A stretch of DNA of 64,000 nt. Source: Tumebacillus flagellatus. GTDB lineage: Bacteria; Bacillota; Bacilli; Tumebacillales; Tumebacillaceae. Location: the NCBI RefSeq assembly GCF_000714935.1, contig NZ_JMIR01000012.1, forward strand, positions 95,886-159,885, read 5' to 3'. Under the pieces are notes generated by a model. That model was not told the origin of the DNA, did no database searches, and saw only the letters and a list, made by a program, of their open reading frames with translations. Below, one piece after another: positions 54,969 through 62,387 of the stretch (position 1 is its first letter; the number at the start of each line of letters is the position of its first letter). The position numbers and the translations under genes are program-made.

Positions 54969-56204
54969 ATGAGCAATACAGACGCAGCAACTTCAAGCCC
55001 GCCAAAGGCTCCCGGTATGCGAGACTTGTTGGCGAATCGTAATTATTGTTATTTGGTTTTCGCACAGTTTGTATCCGACCTTGGAGATGGCGTATACGCA
55101 TTGGCACTGCTTTGGGCGATGAAGATCTTGACCGGTTCCGGTGTGCAGATGTCGATGGTTCTGACAGCCGAATTGATTCCAACCATTTTGATCGGGATCT
55201 TCGCGGGTGTATTTGTGGACTTGGGCAAGAAAAAAGCCTTTCTCCTGACGGCAGACATTTGTCGAGGCGTCGTCGTCGCGGCGCTTGGCTTCCTGTGGTA
55301 CACGAGTCAACTTCAACCTTGGATGCTTGTTGCCGCTGCCGTGCTCCTCTCTTCCTTCAGCGCCTTCTTCACTCCTGCACGAATGGTATCGCTCAGAACC
55401 TTGGTACCCGCTGAAAACATGATGAAAGCACAAAGTGTGTCGCAAACGATTCAAACCGTCGTCGGTCTGTGCGCACCTGCGCTGTCGGCCATTTTGCTTG
55501 CCTTTAATGTCTCGTTTTCCTTCTGGTTTAATGCTGCCTCCTTCCTGCTCTCCTTCCTCTTGATCCTGTTCATTCGACATGCAGACCTGAACAAGAAAAA
55601 GGAAGGCAAAGCGGATTTTACCGCCATCAAAGCTTCCCTGAAAGTTGGATTCAAAACGGTGTTTCAAACGGCGTTGTTACGGAACCTGATCTTATATGTT
55701 GTGCTTCTGAACTTCATGTTCGCCCCTGTAAGTGTTTTGTTCCCCCTCTACGCAGATACCGCAAATGCACTCGCTTCGTATGACATTGCGTTTTTTGTCG
55801 GGATCCTGCTTGGTTCGATTGCACTTGGATTCTTCTCCAAAGCACGCAAGATCGTCCCGATGACTGTCGGGCTGCTCCTGATCTTGGGCGGGTTCTTTGG
55901 TCTCGTGTATTGCAACGCTTTCGCTCTGGTGCTCGCCTGCATGGTTCTGATTGGCCTTGGGATGCCGATTACAAACGGCACCTTGATGACCGTCTTCATG
56001 ACAGCCGTTCCACAAGAGGTTCTCGGTCGGGCGGGCAGTACCATGAATGTTCTCTCCCAATGCGCGAAGCCCATTTCGTTATCGATGATCGGCTCGCTGA
56101 TCCTTTTGTTCAGCGTCCGCGATTTGTTCCTCTACATCTCCATCTTGGGACTTGCGGTGGTCGTGCTCATGGTGCTCAATCCGACCGTTCGAAAAGCCGA
56201 ATAA
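54969..56204 (+). CDS. MFS transporter (drug or metabolite exporter type)
   Basis: 411 residues, about twelve hydrophobic helices. The segment YLVFAQFVSDLGDGVYALAL after a short cytoplasmic N-terminus, FTPARMVSLRTLVP and the later MVLIGLGMPITNGTLM resemble the MFS_3 / macrolide- and enterobactin-exporter branch. The ATG at 54969 has GGAGG six bases upstream; an ATG at 54963 lies too close. Codons are less GC-rich than in neighbouring genes, which may point to acquisition by transfer. Substrate unknown. Confidence 0.85.
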   Translation: MSNTDAATSSPPKAPGMRDLLANRNYCYLVFAQFVSDLGDGVYALALLWAMKILTGSGVQMSMVLTAELIPTILIGIFAGVFVDLGKKKAFLLTADICRGVVVAALGFLWYTSQLQPWMLVAAAVLLSSFSAFFTPARMVSLRTLVPAENMMKAQSVSQTIQTVVGLCAPALSAILLAFNVSFSFWFNAASFLLSFLLILFIRHADLNKKKEGKADFTAIKASLKVGFKTVFQTALLRNLILYVVLLNFMFAPVSVLFPLYADTANALASYDIAFFVGILLGSIALGFFSKARKIVPMTVGLLLILGGFFGLVYCNAFALVLACMVLIGLGMPITNGTLMTVFMTAVPQEVLGRAGSTMNVLSQCAKPISLSMIGSLILLFSVRDLFLYISILGLAVVVLMVLNPTVRKAE

Positions 56205-56205
56205 A

Positions 56206-56244
56206 CAAAAACCGCTTCAAGGCGCAGCGCCTGAAGCGGTTTTT
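56206..56244. terminator. Bidirectional Rho-independent terminator
   Basis: AACCGCTTCA/TGAAGCGGTT stem with flanking A and T runs, between the convergent MFS and lipoprotein genes. Confidence 0.88.
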
Positions 56245-56246
56245 TG

Positions 56247-56720
56247 TTAGTTCGGGTCGGTCATCTGGTCGATTTTCCAAGTGCCGTCTTTTTGCTTCAC
56301 GACGTGGAACTGTTTCTTATAGGAAACGGTCATCTCGTGCACGTCGCCGTGGTCGCGAACACCGTCAACCGTCCAATCGGCGTAGACGGTGAACTCATCG
56401 CTTCCGTCCTTGACCATACTCAATTGATTAAAGGCAATCGACTTCACGATGTGCTTTTCGTTCAGCATCAACCGCTGCTGCATCACGGCGTTTTGCTGCG
56501 TCATCTGCTGCGACAACAGCGGGTCGACCAGCCCCTTGGCGAGCAAATCGTGCAACTGAGTAGTGGTCGTCGCTTGCCACGCGTCGTAAATCGCTTGATG
56601 CGCCTGCTTAAACGCCGTGAGTTTCTGCTCCTGCGTCTCTTTCGATCCCCCGCAGCCGACCAGCCCGAACAGCAAGACAACCACCAATACCAGCGCCCAA
56701 CCTCCACGCATCACTTTCAT
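56247..56720 (-). CDS. lipoprotein of unknown function
   Basis: 157 residues. Signal peptide with lipobox LVGC (cysteine about residue 23), so attached to the outer face of the membrane. The mature part starts with a helical stretch, AFKQAHQAIYDAWQATTT, and ends with beta-rich VSYKKQFHVVKQKDGTWKID, a layout like the NTF2/SnoaL-like lipoprotein domains. No catalytic residues recognised. The ATG at 56718-56720 follows AGGAGG. Confidence 0.75.
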   Translation of the reverse strand: MKVMRGGWALVLVVVLLFGLVGCGGSKETQEQKLTAFKQAHQAIYDAWQATTTTQLHDLLAKGLVDPLLSQQMTQQNAVMQQRLMLNEKHIVKSIAFNQLSMVKDGSDEFTVYADWTVDGVRDHGDVHEMTVSYKKQFHVVKQKDGTWKIDQMTDPN

Positions 56721-56842
56721 CAGAACCGCCTCCTGTCCTCTCCAGTATAAACGAAATTTTCATACATCCACAGAGACTAAGCGATTCGGATTCATATTTT
56801 AATAAGGTTAAATTAAAATGACCCAATGTGTCAAACTTTTTG

Positions 56843-56871
56843 TTGACTTTCCGGTATTCGTGGATTATATT
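56843..56871 (+). promoter_or_regulatory. sigma-A-type promoter of the M6 protease gene
   Basis: TTGACT (56843-56848), 17-base spacer, TATATT (56866-56871), 56 bases before the start codon. A perfect inverted repeat TCGACAAT/ATTGTCGA (56882-56889 and 56896-56903) lies in the leader just downstream and could be an operator or an mRNA hairpin. Confidence 0.65.
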
Positions 56872-56926
56872 TTAGACACATTCGACAATTCTGTGATTGT
56901 CGAGCAGATAAGGGGGAGGTATTCAA

Positions 56927-58711
56927 ATGAAACAAAAGCAAAAACTGGTTGCTTTTGCAGTGGTTTCGTCTCTCACCGCCGCTACGATGCTGGCGACTCC
57001 GGGCGTCTCTGCAAAACCGTTGGCTTCCACGACGGCGGCTCCGGCTGTAGCCGCGGACAACACTCTCGGTTCGGTGCAATTCTCTGCTGAAACGATGGCT
57101 CCGGAAGCTGCGAAAGTTCTGCAAGACAAAGGCATTCGACCGAAACAACCGAGCCCGAAACTCAACAAAAAGAAAAACCCGAACTCCCGTCCGGACCACA
57201 AAAGCCCGGAAGATCGTCTGACCCTCAGCCCGACGCAAAACAACCTGGCGATCCTCGTCAAATTCCCGGAAGAGAACGGCCATTCCGCTGTTCCGGGAGC
57301 ACCGGATGAGCGCATCCCGGCTAAATACTTCAACGACCTGCTCTACGGCACTTCCTACAACCCGTACGAACTGCCGGAATTCTCGAAATACGCAACGGCT
57401 CCGGACGGCACCAAAGCTCCGACCGATCGCACCCTGCACAACTACTACAACCAAATTTCCTACGGCAAGTTGAACGTCACCACCCAAGACTCTCCGGAGA
57501 ACGTGAACTGGGTCACCGCTCCGCATCCGTACTCCTACTACTTCGGCAACACCGGTTCGCTCCCGACGTCCCCGAACGATTACAACGCGAACGGTTTCGG
57601 CGACTACCCGCACAACGTGCAAGGTCTCGTCGAGGACGTGCTGAAAGCGGCCGACGCGCAAATCGACTTCTCCAAGTACGCTGTTAACGGTGAAGTTCCG
57701 GGCGTCTTCATCATCCACGAAGGCACCGGCGGCGAGTGGTCTGCAGACCCGCAACAATTCTGGTCTCACAAATGGGACCTCGACGAAGTCACCTCTGACG
57801 GCGGCCAAACTTACGTGCAAAAGAACGGCATCATCCTCGACGGCGTGAAAGTTTCCAAATACTCGATGGAACCGGAACTCGGCGGCAACTTGTCCGGCTT
57901 CGACGGCGAATCATCCTACGATCCTTCTCTCGTAAGCGGTCCGTTCGCTCCGGCTGTCGGCGTGTACGCGCATGAATTCGGTCACATCCTCGGCCTCCCG
58001 GACCTCTACGACTACGGCTACGACTCCGAAGGCGTCGGAGCATGGTCTGTCATGGCGGGCGGCTCCTGGGCACGCTACCCGAACTACCTGCAATACAACG
58101 GCAACACCCCGGTTCAACTCGACGCATGGAACCGCTACTTCGCGGGTCTGGCAGACGCGGTTGAAATCAACAACCAAAACAGCCTGACCATCCCGTCGGC
58201 TTCCAACACCAACAAAGTCTACAAGTACACCGTGAACGGCACCCACGGCACCGAGTACTTCCTGCTGGAAAACCGTCAGCTCCAAGGCTACGACCTCGGC
58301 CTGTCCCGTTACGGCGGCGTGAAAACCGGCCAACTCAACAAAAACATGCACGGTCTCGTCGTGTACCATGTCGACGACAACGTCCTGCAACGCAACTTCT
58401 GGCGTCCGGATGAAGGCCAAGACGCGAACCCGAACCGTATGGCGTACAACCCGGTTGACGCGTACACCGGCACCAACGAATGGCACTACGGCGTCGGCAT
58501 CATCCAAGCGGACGGCAAGTTCGACCTCGAAAACAACGTGAACGCCGGCGACGCTGGCGACGTGTTCCCGGGCACTTCCGGCAACACCAGCCTCCAGTTC
58601 AACAAAAACTTCTACAGCGGTTCCTACTACATGCCGACTGCTTCCGTGAAGTTCGGTCTCTCGAACATCAAGGAAACCAACGGCGTGATCACCGCGAAAG
58701 TGACCAAGTAA
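56927..58711 (+). CDS. M6 family secreted metalloprotease (immune inhibitor A-type)
   Basis: 594 residues. Signal peptide about 1-29 (cut near GVSA-K), then a propeptide-like region to about 100. The M6 domain follows, with NNLAILVKFPEENG and the zinc motif HEFGHILGLPDLYDYG (about 348-363, the HExxHxxGxxD metzincin form), then GVGAWSVMAGGSWARYPN. The usual C-terminal extension is short. Probably degrades host or environmental proteins. Like the M4 genes it has few rare codons and a strong ribosome site (GGGGGAGG), in line with high expression. Confidence 0.88.
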   Translation: MKQKQKLVAFAVVSSLTAATMLATPGVSAKPLASTTAAPAVAADNTLGSVQFSAETMAPEAAKVLQDKGIRPKQPSPKLNKKKNPNSRPDHKSPEDRLTLSPTQNNLAILVKFPEENGHSAVPGAPDERIPAKYFNDLLYGTSYNPYELPEFSKYATAPDGTKAPTDRTLHNYYNQISYGKLNVTTQDSPENVNWVTAPHPYSYYFGNTGSLPTSPNDYNANGFGDYPHNVQGLVEDVLKAADAQIDFSKYAVNGEVPGVFIIHEGTGGEWSADPQQFWSHKWDLDEVTSDGGQTYVQKNGIILDGVKVSKYSMEPELGGNLSGFDGESSYDPSLVSGPFAPAVGVYAHEFGHILGLPDLYDYGYDSEGVGAWSVMAGGSWARYPNYLQYNGNTPVQLDAWNRYFAGLADAVEINNQNSLTIPSASNTNKVYKYTVNGTHGTEYFLLENRQLQGYDLGLSRYGGVKTGQLNKNMHGLVVYHVDDNVLQRNFWRPDEGQDANPNRMAYNPVDAYTGTNEWHYGVGIIQADGKFDLENNVNAGDAGDVFPGTSGNTSLQFNKNFYSGSYYMPTASVKFGLSNIKETNGVITAKVTK

Positions 58712-58740
58712 GTCACCGAGTAAGCTCGCCTCACAAAAAG

Positions 58741-58776
58741 AGCCTCCGCACGCAACCCGCGCGCGGAGGCTTTTTT
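58741..58776. terminator. Bidirectional Rho-independent terminator
   Basis: AGCCTCCGC/GCGGAGGCT stem with six Ts; between the M6 gene and the convergent small gene. Confidence 0.87.
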
Positions 58777-59041
58777 ACTTGTTTCTTTGCTCTCTGGATT
58801 CTTCGTAGCAGCCTTCGGTCCCGCCGAGATGACCGGAGCCGTCGGTGAATTGACCGTCGTTTTTGATGGTGATCATCCCCGCCGATTCCAATTCGCCCAG
58901 CACTTCGAAGAGGCTGTCCCGCTGGTCGCCCGGCAGTTCGCGGACGAAGTTGTTCATCTGCTCAGCCGGAACGTTTTGCGTGAAGTGAACGCCTCCGTGG
59001 TTGGCATAAAAGTCCTGGTGCACGTCTTTTTTGCGCGACAT
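58775..59041 (-). CDS. small uncharacterised protein
   Basis: 88 residues, hydrophilic, no signal peptide. It has FVRELPGDQRDSLFEVLGELESAGM, in two helical parts, and a glycine-rich end (DGSGHLGGTEGC). One cysteine near the C-terminus. The ATG at 59039-59041 has GGGGAGGG upstream. I recognise no family. Confidence 0.65.
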   Translation of the reverse strand: MSRKKDVHQDFYANHGGVHFTQNVPAEQMNNFVRELPGDQRDSLFEVLGELESAGMITIKNDGQFTDGSGHLGGTEGCYEESREQRNK

Positions 59042-59149
59042 GTGCGTCCCTCCCCTTGATTTTGTCTCAGGAAGTAGTGTATCCGCCCACACGCCCGTTC
59101 ATGCTCTTCCATATCTTATAGGGAGATGACCCGAGCGGAGGTGCACCCG

Positions 59150-59800
59150 ATGCCCGAGAGCAAGAAAAAGGGCCGCAAAAGTTTGGAAAAACGCGTCCGC
59201 ACGCTCAAAGCGTGCCTCGCCACCCTCGAACCGTCGCAACCGACCTACGAGACCACCAAGCGCATTCTGGAGCAGGAAATTGAACTCGTCAAAGCCGAGC
59301 TGAAATCCCCGCCCAAGAACGCCAAGACGCAAACAAAATCGGCGAAACCCGCCAAGACGCGCAAGTCTGAAGCCGCCCTCAAGCCCAAGAGCAAACGCTC
59401 TCCGCTGCCCGGCGGCGCGTCGTTCCCCAGCTTCCAACTGCCCAGCCCCAAAAGCCCGACGTTTGTGGAAGACTCGATGAAACACCTCACCAACTTGCGC
59501 GACCAGATCAAAAAATACAGCGGCTACATGAGCCGCGCCGATCAGATGTTTGACGCTCTGCACGGCGTGGGCAGCCACTTGCACAAGGAAGGCGTGCTCC
59601 CGAAAGTGATCGGCGGCAAGTTCAAAGACATGACCGCCGGCGAATGGTCGACGCTGCTCATGGCGCTGATGAACTCGCCGCTCGCCGGATTTCTGCTCGG
59701 AGGCGGCGCGGGCGGCGGCGGCGCAGGAGGCGGCGGCGGCGCAGGAGGCGGCAGCAACGCGGAAGAAGCCCCGCAAGAGGTAAAAGCGGACGGTCAGTAG
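59150..59800 (+). CDS. uncharacterised protein with lysine-rich N-terminus and polyglycine tail
   Basis: 216 residues. The first 90 residues are strongly basic (KKKGRKSLEKRVRTLKA, then SAKPAKTRKSEA) with a short coiled-coil-like stretch. A middle helical part (SMKHLTNLRDQIKKYSGYMS) is followed by a glycine run in the last 30 residues. ATG at 59150 follows GGAGG seven bases away. The layout resembles small DNA- or surface-coat proteins of spore formers, but no family is recognised and no function should be assumed. Confidence 0.65.
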   Translation: MPESKKKGRKSLEKRVRTLKACLATLEPSQPTYETTKRILEQEIELVKAELKSPPKNAKTQTKSAKPAKTRKSEAALKPKSKRSPLPGGASFPSFQLPSPKSPTFVEDSMKHLTNLRDQIKKYSGYMSRADQMFDALHGVGSHLHKEGVLPKVIGGKFKDMTAGEWSTLLMALMNSPLAGFLLGGGAGGGGAGGGGGAGGGSNAEEAPQEVKADGQ

Positions 59801-59815
59801 TTGGCCGTCTTTTTT
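59789..59815 (+). terminator. Rho-independent terminator after the polyglycine-tail gene
   Basis: GACGG/CCGTC stem, partly inside the coding end, followed by six Ts. Confidence 0.65.
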
Positions 59816-59827
59816 CCTGCGGGCATG

Positions 59828-59858
59828 AAAAAACGACCCCGCGCCGAGGCCGTTTTTT
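59828..59858 (-). terminator. Rho-independent terminator after the small membrane protein gene
   Basis: On the minus strand CGGCCTCG pairs, with two wobbles, with CGGGGTCG and is followed by six Ts. Confidence 0.65.
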
Positions 59859-59871
59859 CCGATCCTATTTC

Positions 59872-60081
59872 TTACTCTTTATCCGGAGCCAGCAACCACA
59901 ACAGGACGAAGATGATCAGGAACGCCAGCGCAAACCGCCAAAAGCGGTCGTTTGCGGCCGGCGGCGCCGGGGCGAACGGCGACGGGACGGAAATTTCCAC
60001 TCCGCTGAAGCCGATCTCGCCCTCTGCTCCGTGCTGCCGTCGTTCCCGCTCTTCCCGCTTGCGACGTTTCGAGCGCCCCAT
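59872..60081 (-). CDS. small single-pass membrane protein
   Basis: 69 residues. A very basic cytoplasmic N-terminus (RSKRRKREERERR) is followed by a proline-rich linker and one hydrophobic helix at the C-terminus (about 48-65, FALAFLIIFVLLWLL). Ends DKE. Ten bases after the stop of the small gene at 60091-60228, same strand. No family recognised. Confidence 0.6.
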   Translation of the reverse strand: MGRSKRRKREERERRQHGAEGEIGFSGVEISVPSPFAPAPPAANDRFWRFALAFLIIFVLLWLLAPDKE

Positions 60082-60090
60082 GAGGTGTGA

Positions 60091-60228
60091 TCAGTCCTTC
60101 GGCTTGATGAATTTCTGCATCTCTTTGATCGTTTTGTCGTCGACTTGGCCGTTGCCGTACTTCTTGACCAAGTCTTCCACGTTGGCGTTCGGGTTGCCGC
60201 CCTTGGTGGCGTCTTTGTACGCTTTCAT
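60091..60228 (-). pseudogene. 3' part of a small gene, probably truncated at the edge of a mobile element
   Basis: The frame gives 45 residues from an internal ATG, MKAYKDATKGGNPNANVEDL onward, ending IKPKD. Upstream codons continue in frame for a few residues (LDQF before the methionine) and then meet a stop, and no ribosome site precedes the ATG. The base composition of the next 150 bases changes. This looks like a gene whose 5' end was replaced. It could also be a real short gene with a weak start. Confidence 0.5.
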
Positions 60229-60305
60229 GAATTGGTCTAAGAGTCTATGATGTATACTTGTTTAATGCTCTGCGATGTGTGCATTTTTGAACCCTCAAAT
60301 ACATG

Positions 60306-60342
60306 AATAGACCACTCCGACGTAGGGAGTGGTCTATTCTTT
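60306..60342. terminator. Strong bidirectional hairpin terminator
   Basis: Thirteen-base perfect arms AATAGACCACTCC and GGAGTGGTCTATT, followed by a T-rich stretch on the plus strand. On the minus strand it follows the alternative stop of the proline-rich gene. Confidence 0.7.
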
Positions 60343-60374
60343 AGTGGATCAGGTTGACGACAGGCGGCGCGAAC

Positions 60375-60686
60375 TCATCCTTGTACGGAAGCGGCGGCAG
60401 GTCTTGGTGAGAGGTATTCACCTACTTGCAACGGTGTCGGAGGCAAGAAATCGCCGACGCGATAGGGGTTAATCGGCGCGTCAGAATCCGAATCGGGAGA
60501 TGCTACGCTTTCAGAGTAAGGCTGCGGGCCGATCTCAGCGGCATAGAAGTTCGGCTTCGGTTTGTTGGGAGTCGGAGGCACATCATTGCCAAGCGACGGC
60601 GGCACATCGTAGCCCGGACCGGGAGGTAGCATTTCACCAGCTCGAAAGTCGGGAGCTGGCGGTATAATCGAATGGGCTTGAAACAT
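60375..60686 (-). CDS. proline-rich small protein, probably frameshifted near its end
   Basis: 103 residues as read, with spaced LPPxP and VPP motifs (EMLPPGPGYDVPP, NDVPPTPNKP, DFLPPTPLQVGEYL), and no cysteine. RBS GTGAGGTGAG before the ATG at 60684-60686. Near 60410 a one-base shift would continue the same pattern (QDLPPLPYKDEF, APPVVNLIH) to a stop at 60341-60343, right against the terminator; so a frameshift is likely. No family recognised. Confidence 0.55.
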   Translation of the reverse strand: MFQAHSIIPPAPDFRAGEMLPPGPGYDVPPSLGNDVPPTPNKPKPNFYAAEIGPQPYSESVASPDSDSDAPINPYRVGDFLPPTPLQVGEYLSPRPAAASVQG

Positions 60687-60752
60687 AATCTCACCTCACA
60701 TAAAATTTAGAATACTACTAAAAGAAAGTATAGCATTGACAGAGGTGAGATT
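60687..60752. repeat. Inverted repeat linking two divergent ribosome binding sites
   Basis: AATCTCACCTC (60687-60697) and GAGGTGAGATT (60742-60752) are perfect 11-base inverted arms. Each arm is the ribosome site of the gene it faces. The 44 bases between are AT-rich and should hold both promoters. Confidence 0.6.
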
Positions 60753-60756
60753 TAAA

Positions 60757-60993
60757 GTGTGGACTTCAAGAAACGGAGTGTGGCGCGTCAACCAGAAGCG
60801 GTTCCTACGCTCCGGCAAACTCACGAATCTTACGCTCGACCAAACATACGGGTTTGTCGTGAACAAAGAGAACCAGGTCGAGTTGTACGGACATGGGAAA
60901 CAACGAGTCAATCCGAAAGTGCCGGCCTACCTCAAAGCGCGGATCGTCGCCATCTCAAACGGAACTCTTCCCCTCCCCCGCGTGAGCCGGTGA
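60757..60993 (+). CDS. small uncharacterised protein
   Basis: 78 residues from the GTG at 60757 (AGAGGTGAG seven bases upstream); basic, beta-rich in appearance: SRNGVWRVNQKRFLRSGKL, then DQTYGFVVNKENQVELYG. No signal peptide, no cysteine. It is divergent from the proline-rich gene. No family recognised; typical of small mobile-element or phage genes. Confidence 0.5.
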   Translation: MWTSRNGVWRVNQKRFLRSGKLTNLTLDQTYGFVVNKENQVELYGHGKQRVNPKVPAYLKARIVAISNGTLPLPRVSR

Positions 60994-61020
60994 TGTTTAA
61001 AAGGTGACAACCCTCGGCGA

Positions 61021-61542
61021 TCATGCGAATAGATACTTCTTCTCAAACCACAACTCCCAATACCTGACCATTCTCCTCAAACGCACCGCGTCGCACGGCG
61101 GGTGCGCCCGCAGGAACGCCGCCACGATGCGCGGTGTTTCTGTCCCCCACTCTACCACCCTCCCCACCGTCGCCGCCACAGACGCGCCGCCTAGGGCGTA
61201 AGCATAGGCCTCGATACGGTCGGCCAGCTCCTGCGGCACCCGCGTGTACAATCGCCGGTTCGCTTCCCTTGGTTTGCGGTACTTCGACTTCCCTGCGCTG
61301 CCGTACAATATGAACTCCGGATCGAACTCAAAGTCGAACCGCTGGTGATGGCGCTTCGAGTCGATCAGGTCGCGATCGTATAAAACCGCGCGCACGAAAA
61401 ACTCCGCGATGTCTTTCCTCGGTACTCTACAGCAATATTCCAGCTCGGCAACGCGAGCGTCGTGTTTCGGAAGCAAGCGTGCGTCGATGCTCACCTTCTT
61501 GTCGCTCCGTTCGGCTCTCTCCTTGACTCCCTCTCTCTTCAC
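61021..61542 (-). CDS. uncharacterised protein with two ribbon-helix-helix-like segments
   Basis: About 173 residues. Two segments have the look of RHH/CopG DNA-binding units: KKVSIDARLLPKHDARVAEL (about 16-35) and RRLYTRVPQELADRIEAYAY (about 97-116). This is only a visual impression. Start taken as the GTG at 61540-61542, eight bases from GGAGG; the ATG at 61557 has no ribosome site. A plasmid or phage regulatory or partition role would fit. Confidence 0.5.
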   Translation of the reverse strand: MKREGVKERAERSDKKVSIDARLLPKHDARVAELEYCCRVPRKDIAEFFVRAVLYDRDLIDSKRHHQRFDFEFDPEFILYGSAGKSKYRKPREANRRLYTRVPQELADRIEAYAYALGGASVAATVGRVVEWGTETPRIVAAFLRAHPPCDAVRLRRMVRYWELWFEKKYLFA

Positions 61543-61638
61543 CTTGACCGCCTCCATTTTGTTGGGTAGCTCTACGAAACCATGGTTTTATCGTAAGTAT
61601 ATTTCATCCTATGAGCAGGGCAGGGAGGACATGACGGC

Positions 61639-61673
61639 GCGCCCAAATTCCCAAGCGTTGCGAATTTGGGCGC
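61639..61673. repeat. Strong hairpin within a 16-codon open frame
   Basis: GCGCCCAAATT (61639-61649) and AATTTGGGCGC (61663-61673) are perfect 11-base arms with a 13-base loop. They fall inside a tiny frame ATG 61632 to TAA 61682, which has GGGAGG just upstream, and a terminator-like hairpin follows at 61698. Confidence 0.55.
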
Positions 61674-61697
61674 TGACATAAATCGAGATGGTTCAAG

Positions 61698-61729
61698 GGC
61701 GCTTGGCCGCGAGGCCGGGCGTCTTTTTT
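61698..61729 (+). terminator. Rho-independent terminator-like hairpin
   Basis: GCGCTTGGCC and GGCCGGGCGT with a GCGA loop, then six Ts on the plus strand. Its core GGCCGCGAGGCC recurs in the terminator at 62351. Confidence 0.6.
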
Positions 61730-62350
61730 GCTGTTTCGTGCGTTACGCCACGTTCCCGCGTGCAGATCGCGGGCGAATCCTTGCCGCTCGCAGGGGTTGG
61801 GGCGAAAAATCGCTCTGTTCGCCTAGTGTTCGCTTCTATAAATCCATAACATTAAGATAACAGTAAATATTTTGTCTCGTGTGAATTTTACATTACTATA
61901 ATGCGTGAGTTACCACTAATTCAATACCTGTAATTATTTGTACATAAATTTCGTGGTGGTAATTCCGTTCTCAAATGGATTACTCTTCCCAACCTATTCA
62001 ACATGAGATAATTTCAGTTTACAAATAATATCGCCTGAAAACTATTGATATAACTAGGTTTCCAAGCAAACTTGACAACATCACCGCTCTATGTATAGAC
62101 TTCTCCATTCGTGTACACTTCAAGCATAAATTACTCTAGATTTTATTAAATCAGAAACAGTTTACTAAACATATATATATACATAAAACTCATTGGTTTT
62201 CATTTCATATACATGACAGTTACTGACTTGAAAGTTCTATAGAGTCATTGTGTGTATTGTACGTCACATAGAAAATACACGGCTGATAATTTCACTATCG
62301 AATTCCTCTCTCACCCCCTCCAATCAGCGCGAAATCGACTCGTAGGAAAT

Positions 62351-62384
62351 AAAAAAAGCCCCCGGCCGCGAGGCCGAGGGCTTT
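62351..62384 (-). terminator. Rho-independent terminator after the methyltransferase gene
   Basis: On the minus strand AAAGCCCTCGGCC pairs with GGCCGGGGGCTTT, then Ts. Confidence 0.85.
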
Positions 62385-62387
62385 CGT

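Larger units (their letters stand above)
61558..62387. other. Gene-poor, AT-rich stretch
   Basis: No convincing gene in about 830 bases. From about 61840 to 62300 the sequence is clearly AT-rich against the rest of the window, which fits foreign DNA or a regulatory region. It contains the hairpins listed separately. Confidence 0.6.

Noticed and set aside
59690..59760. Collagen-like or PE-PGRS-like protein from the glycine run
   Set aside because: The run is a plain polyglycine/alanine tail of about 25 residues without a Gly-X-Y or PGRS pattern.
61558..62387. tRNA gene or attachment site in the gap
   Set aside because: No cloverleaf-compatible stretch or T-arm signature (GTTC-like box with matching acceptor arms) could be found by eye; a tRNAscan run would settle it.
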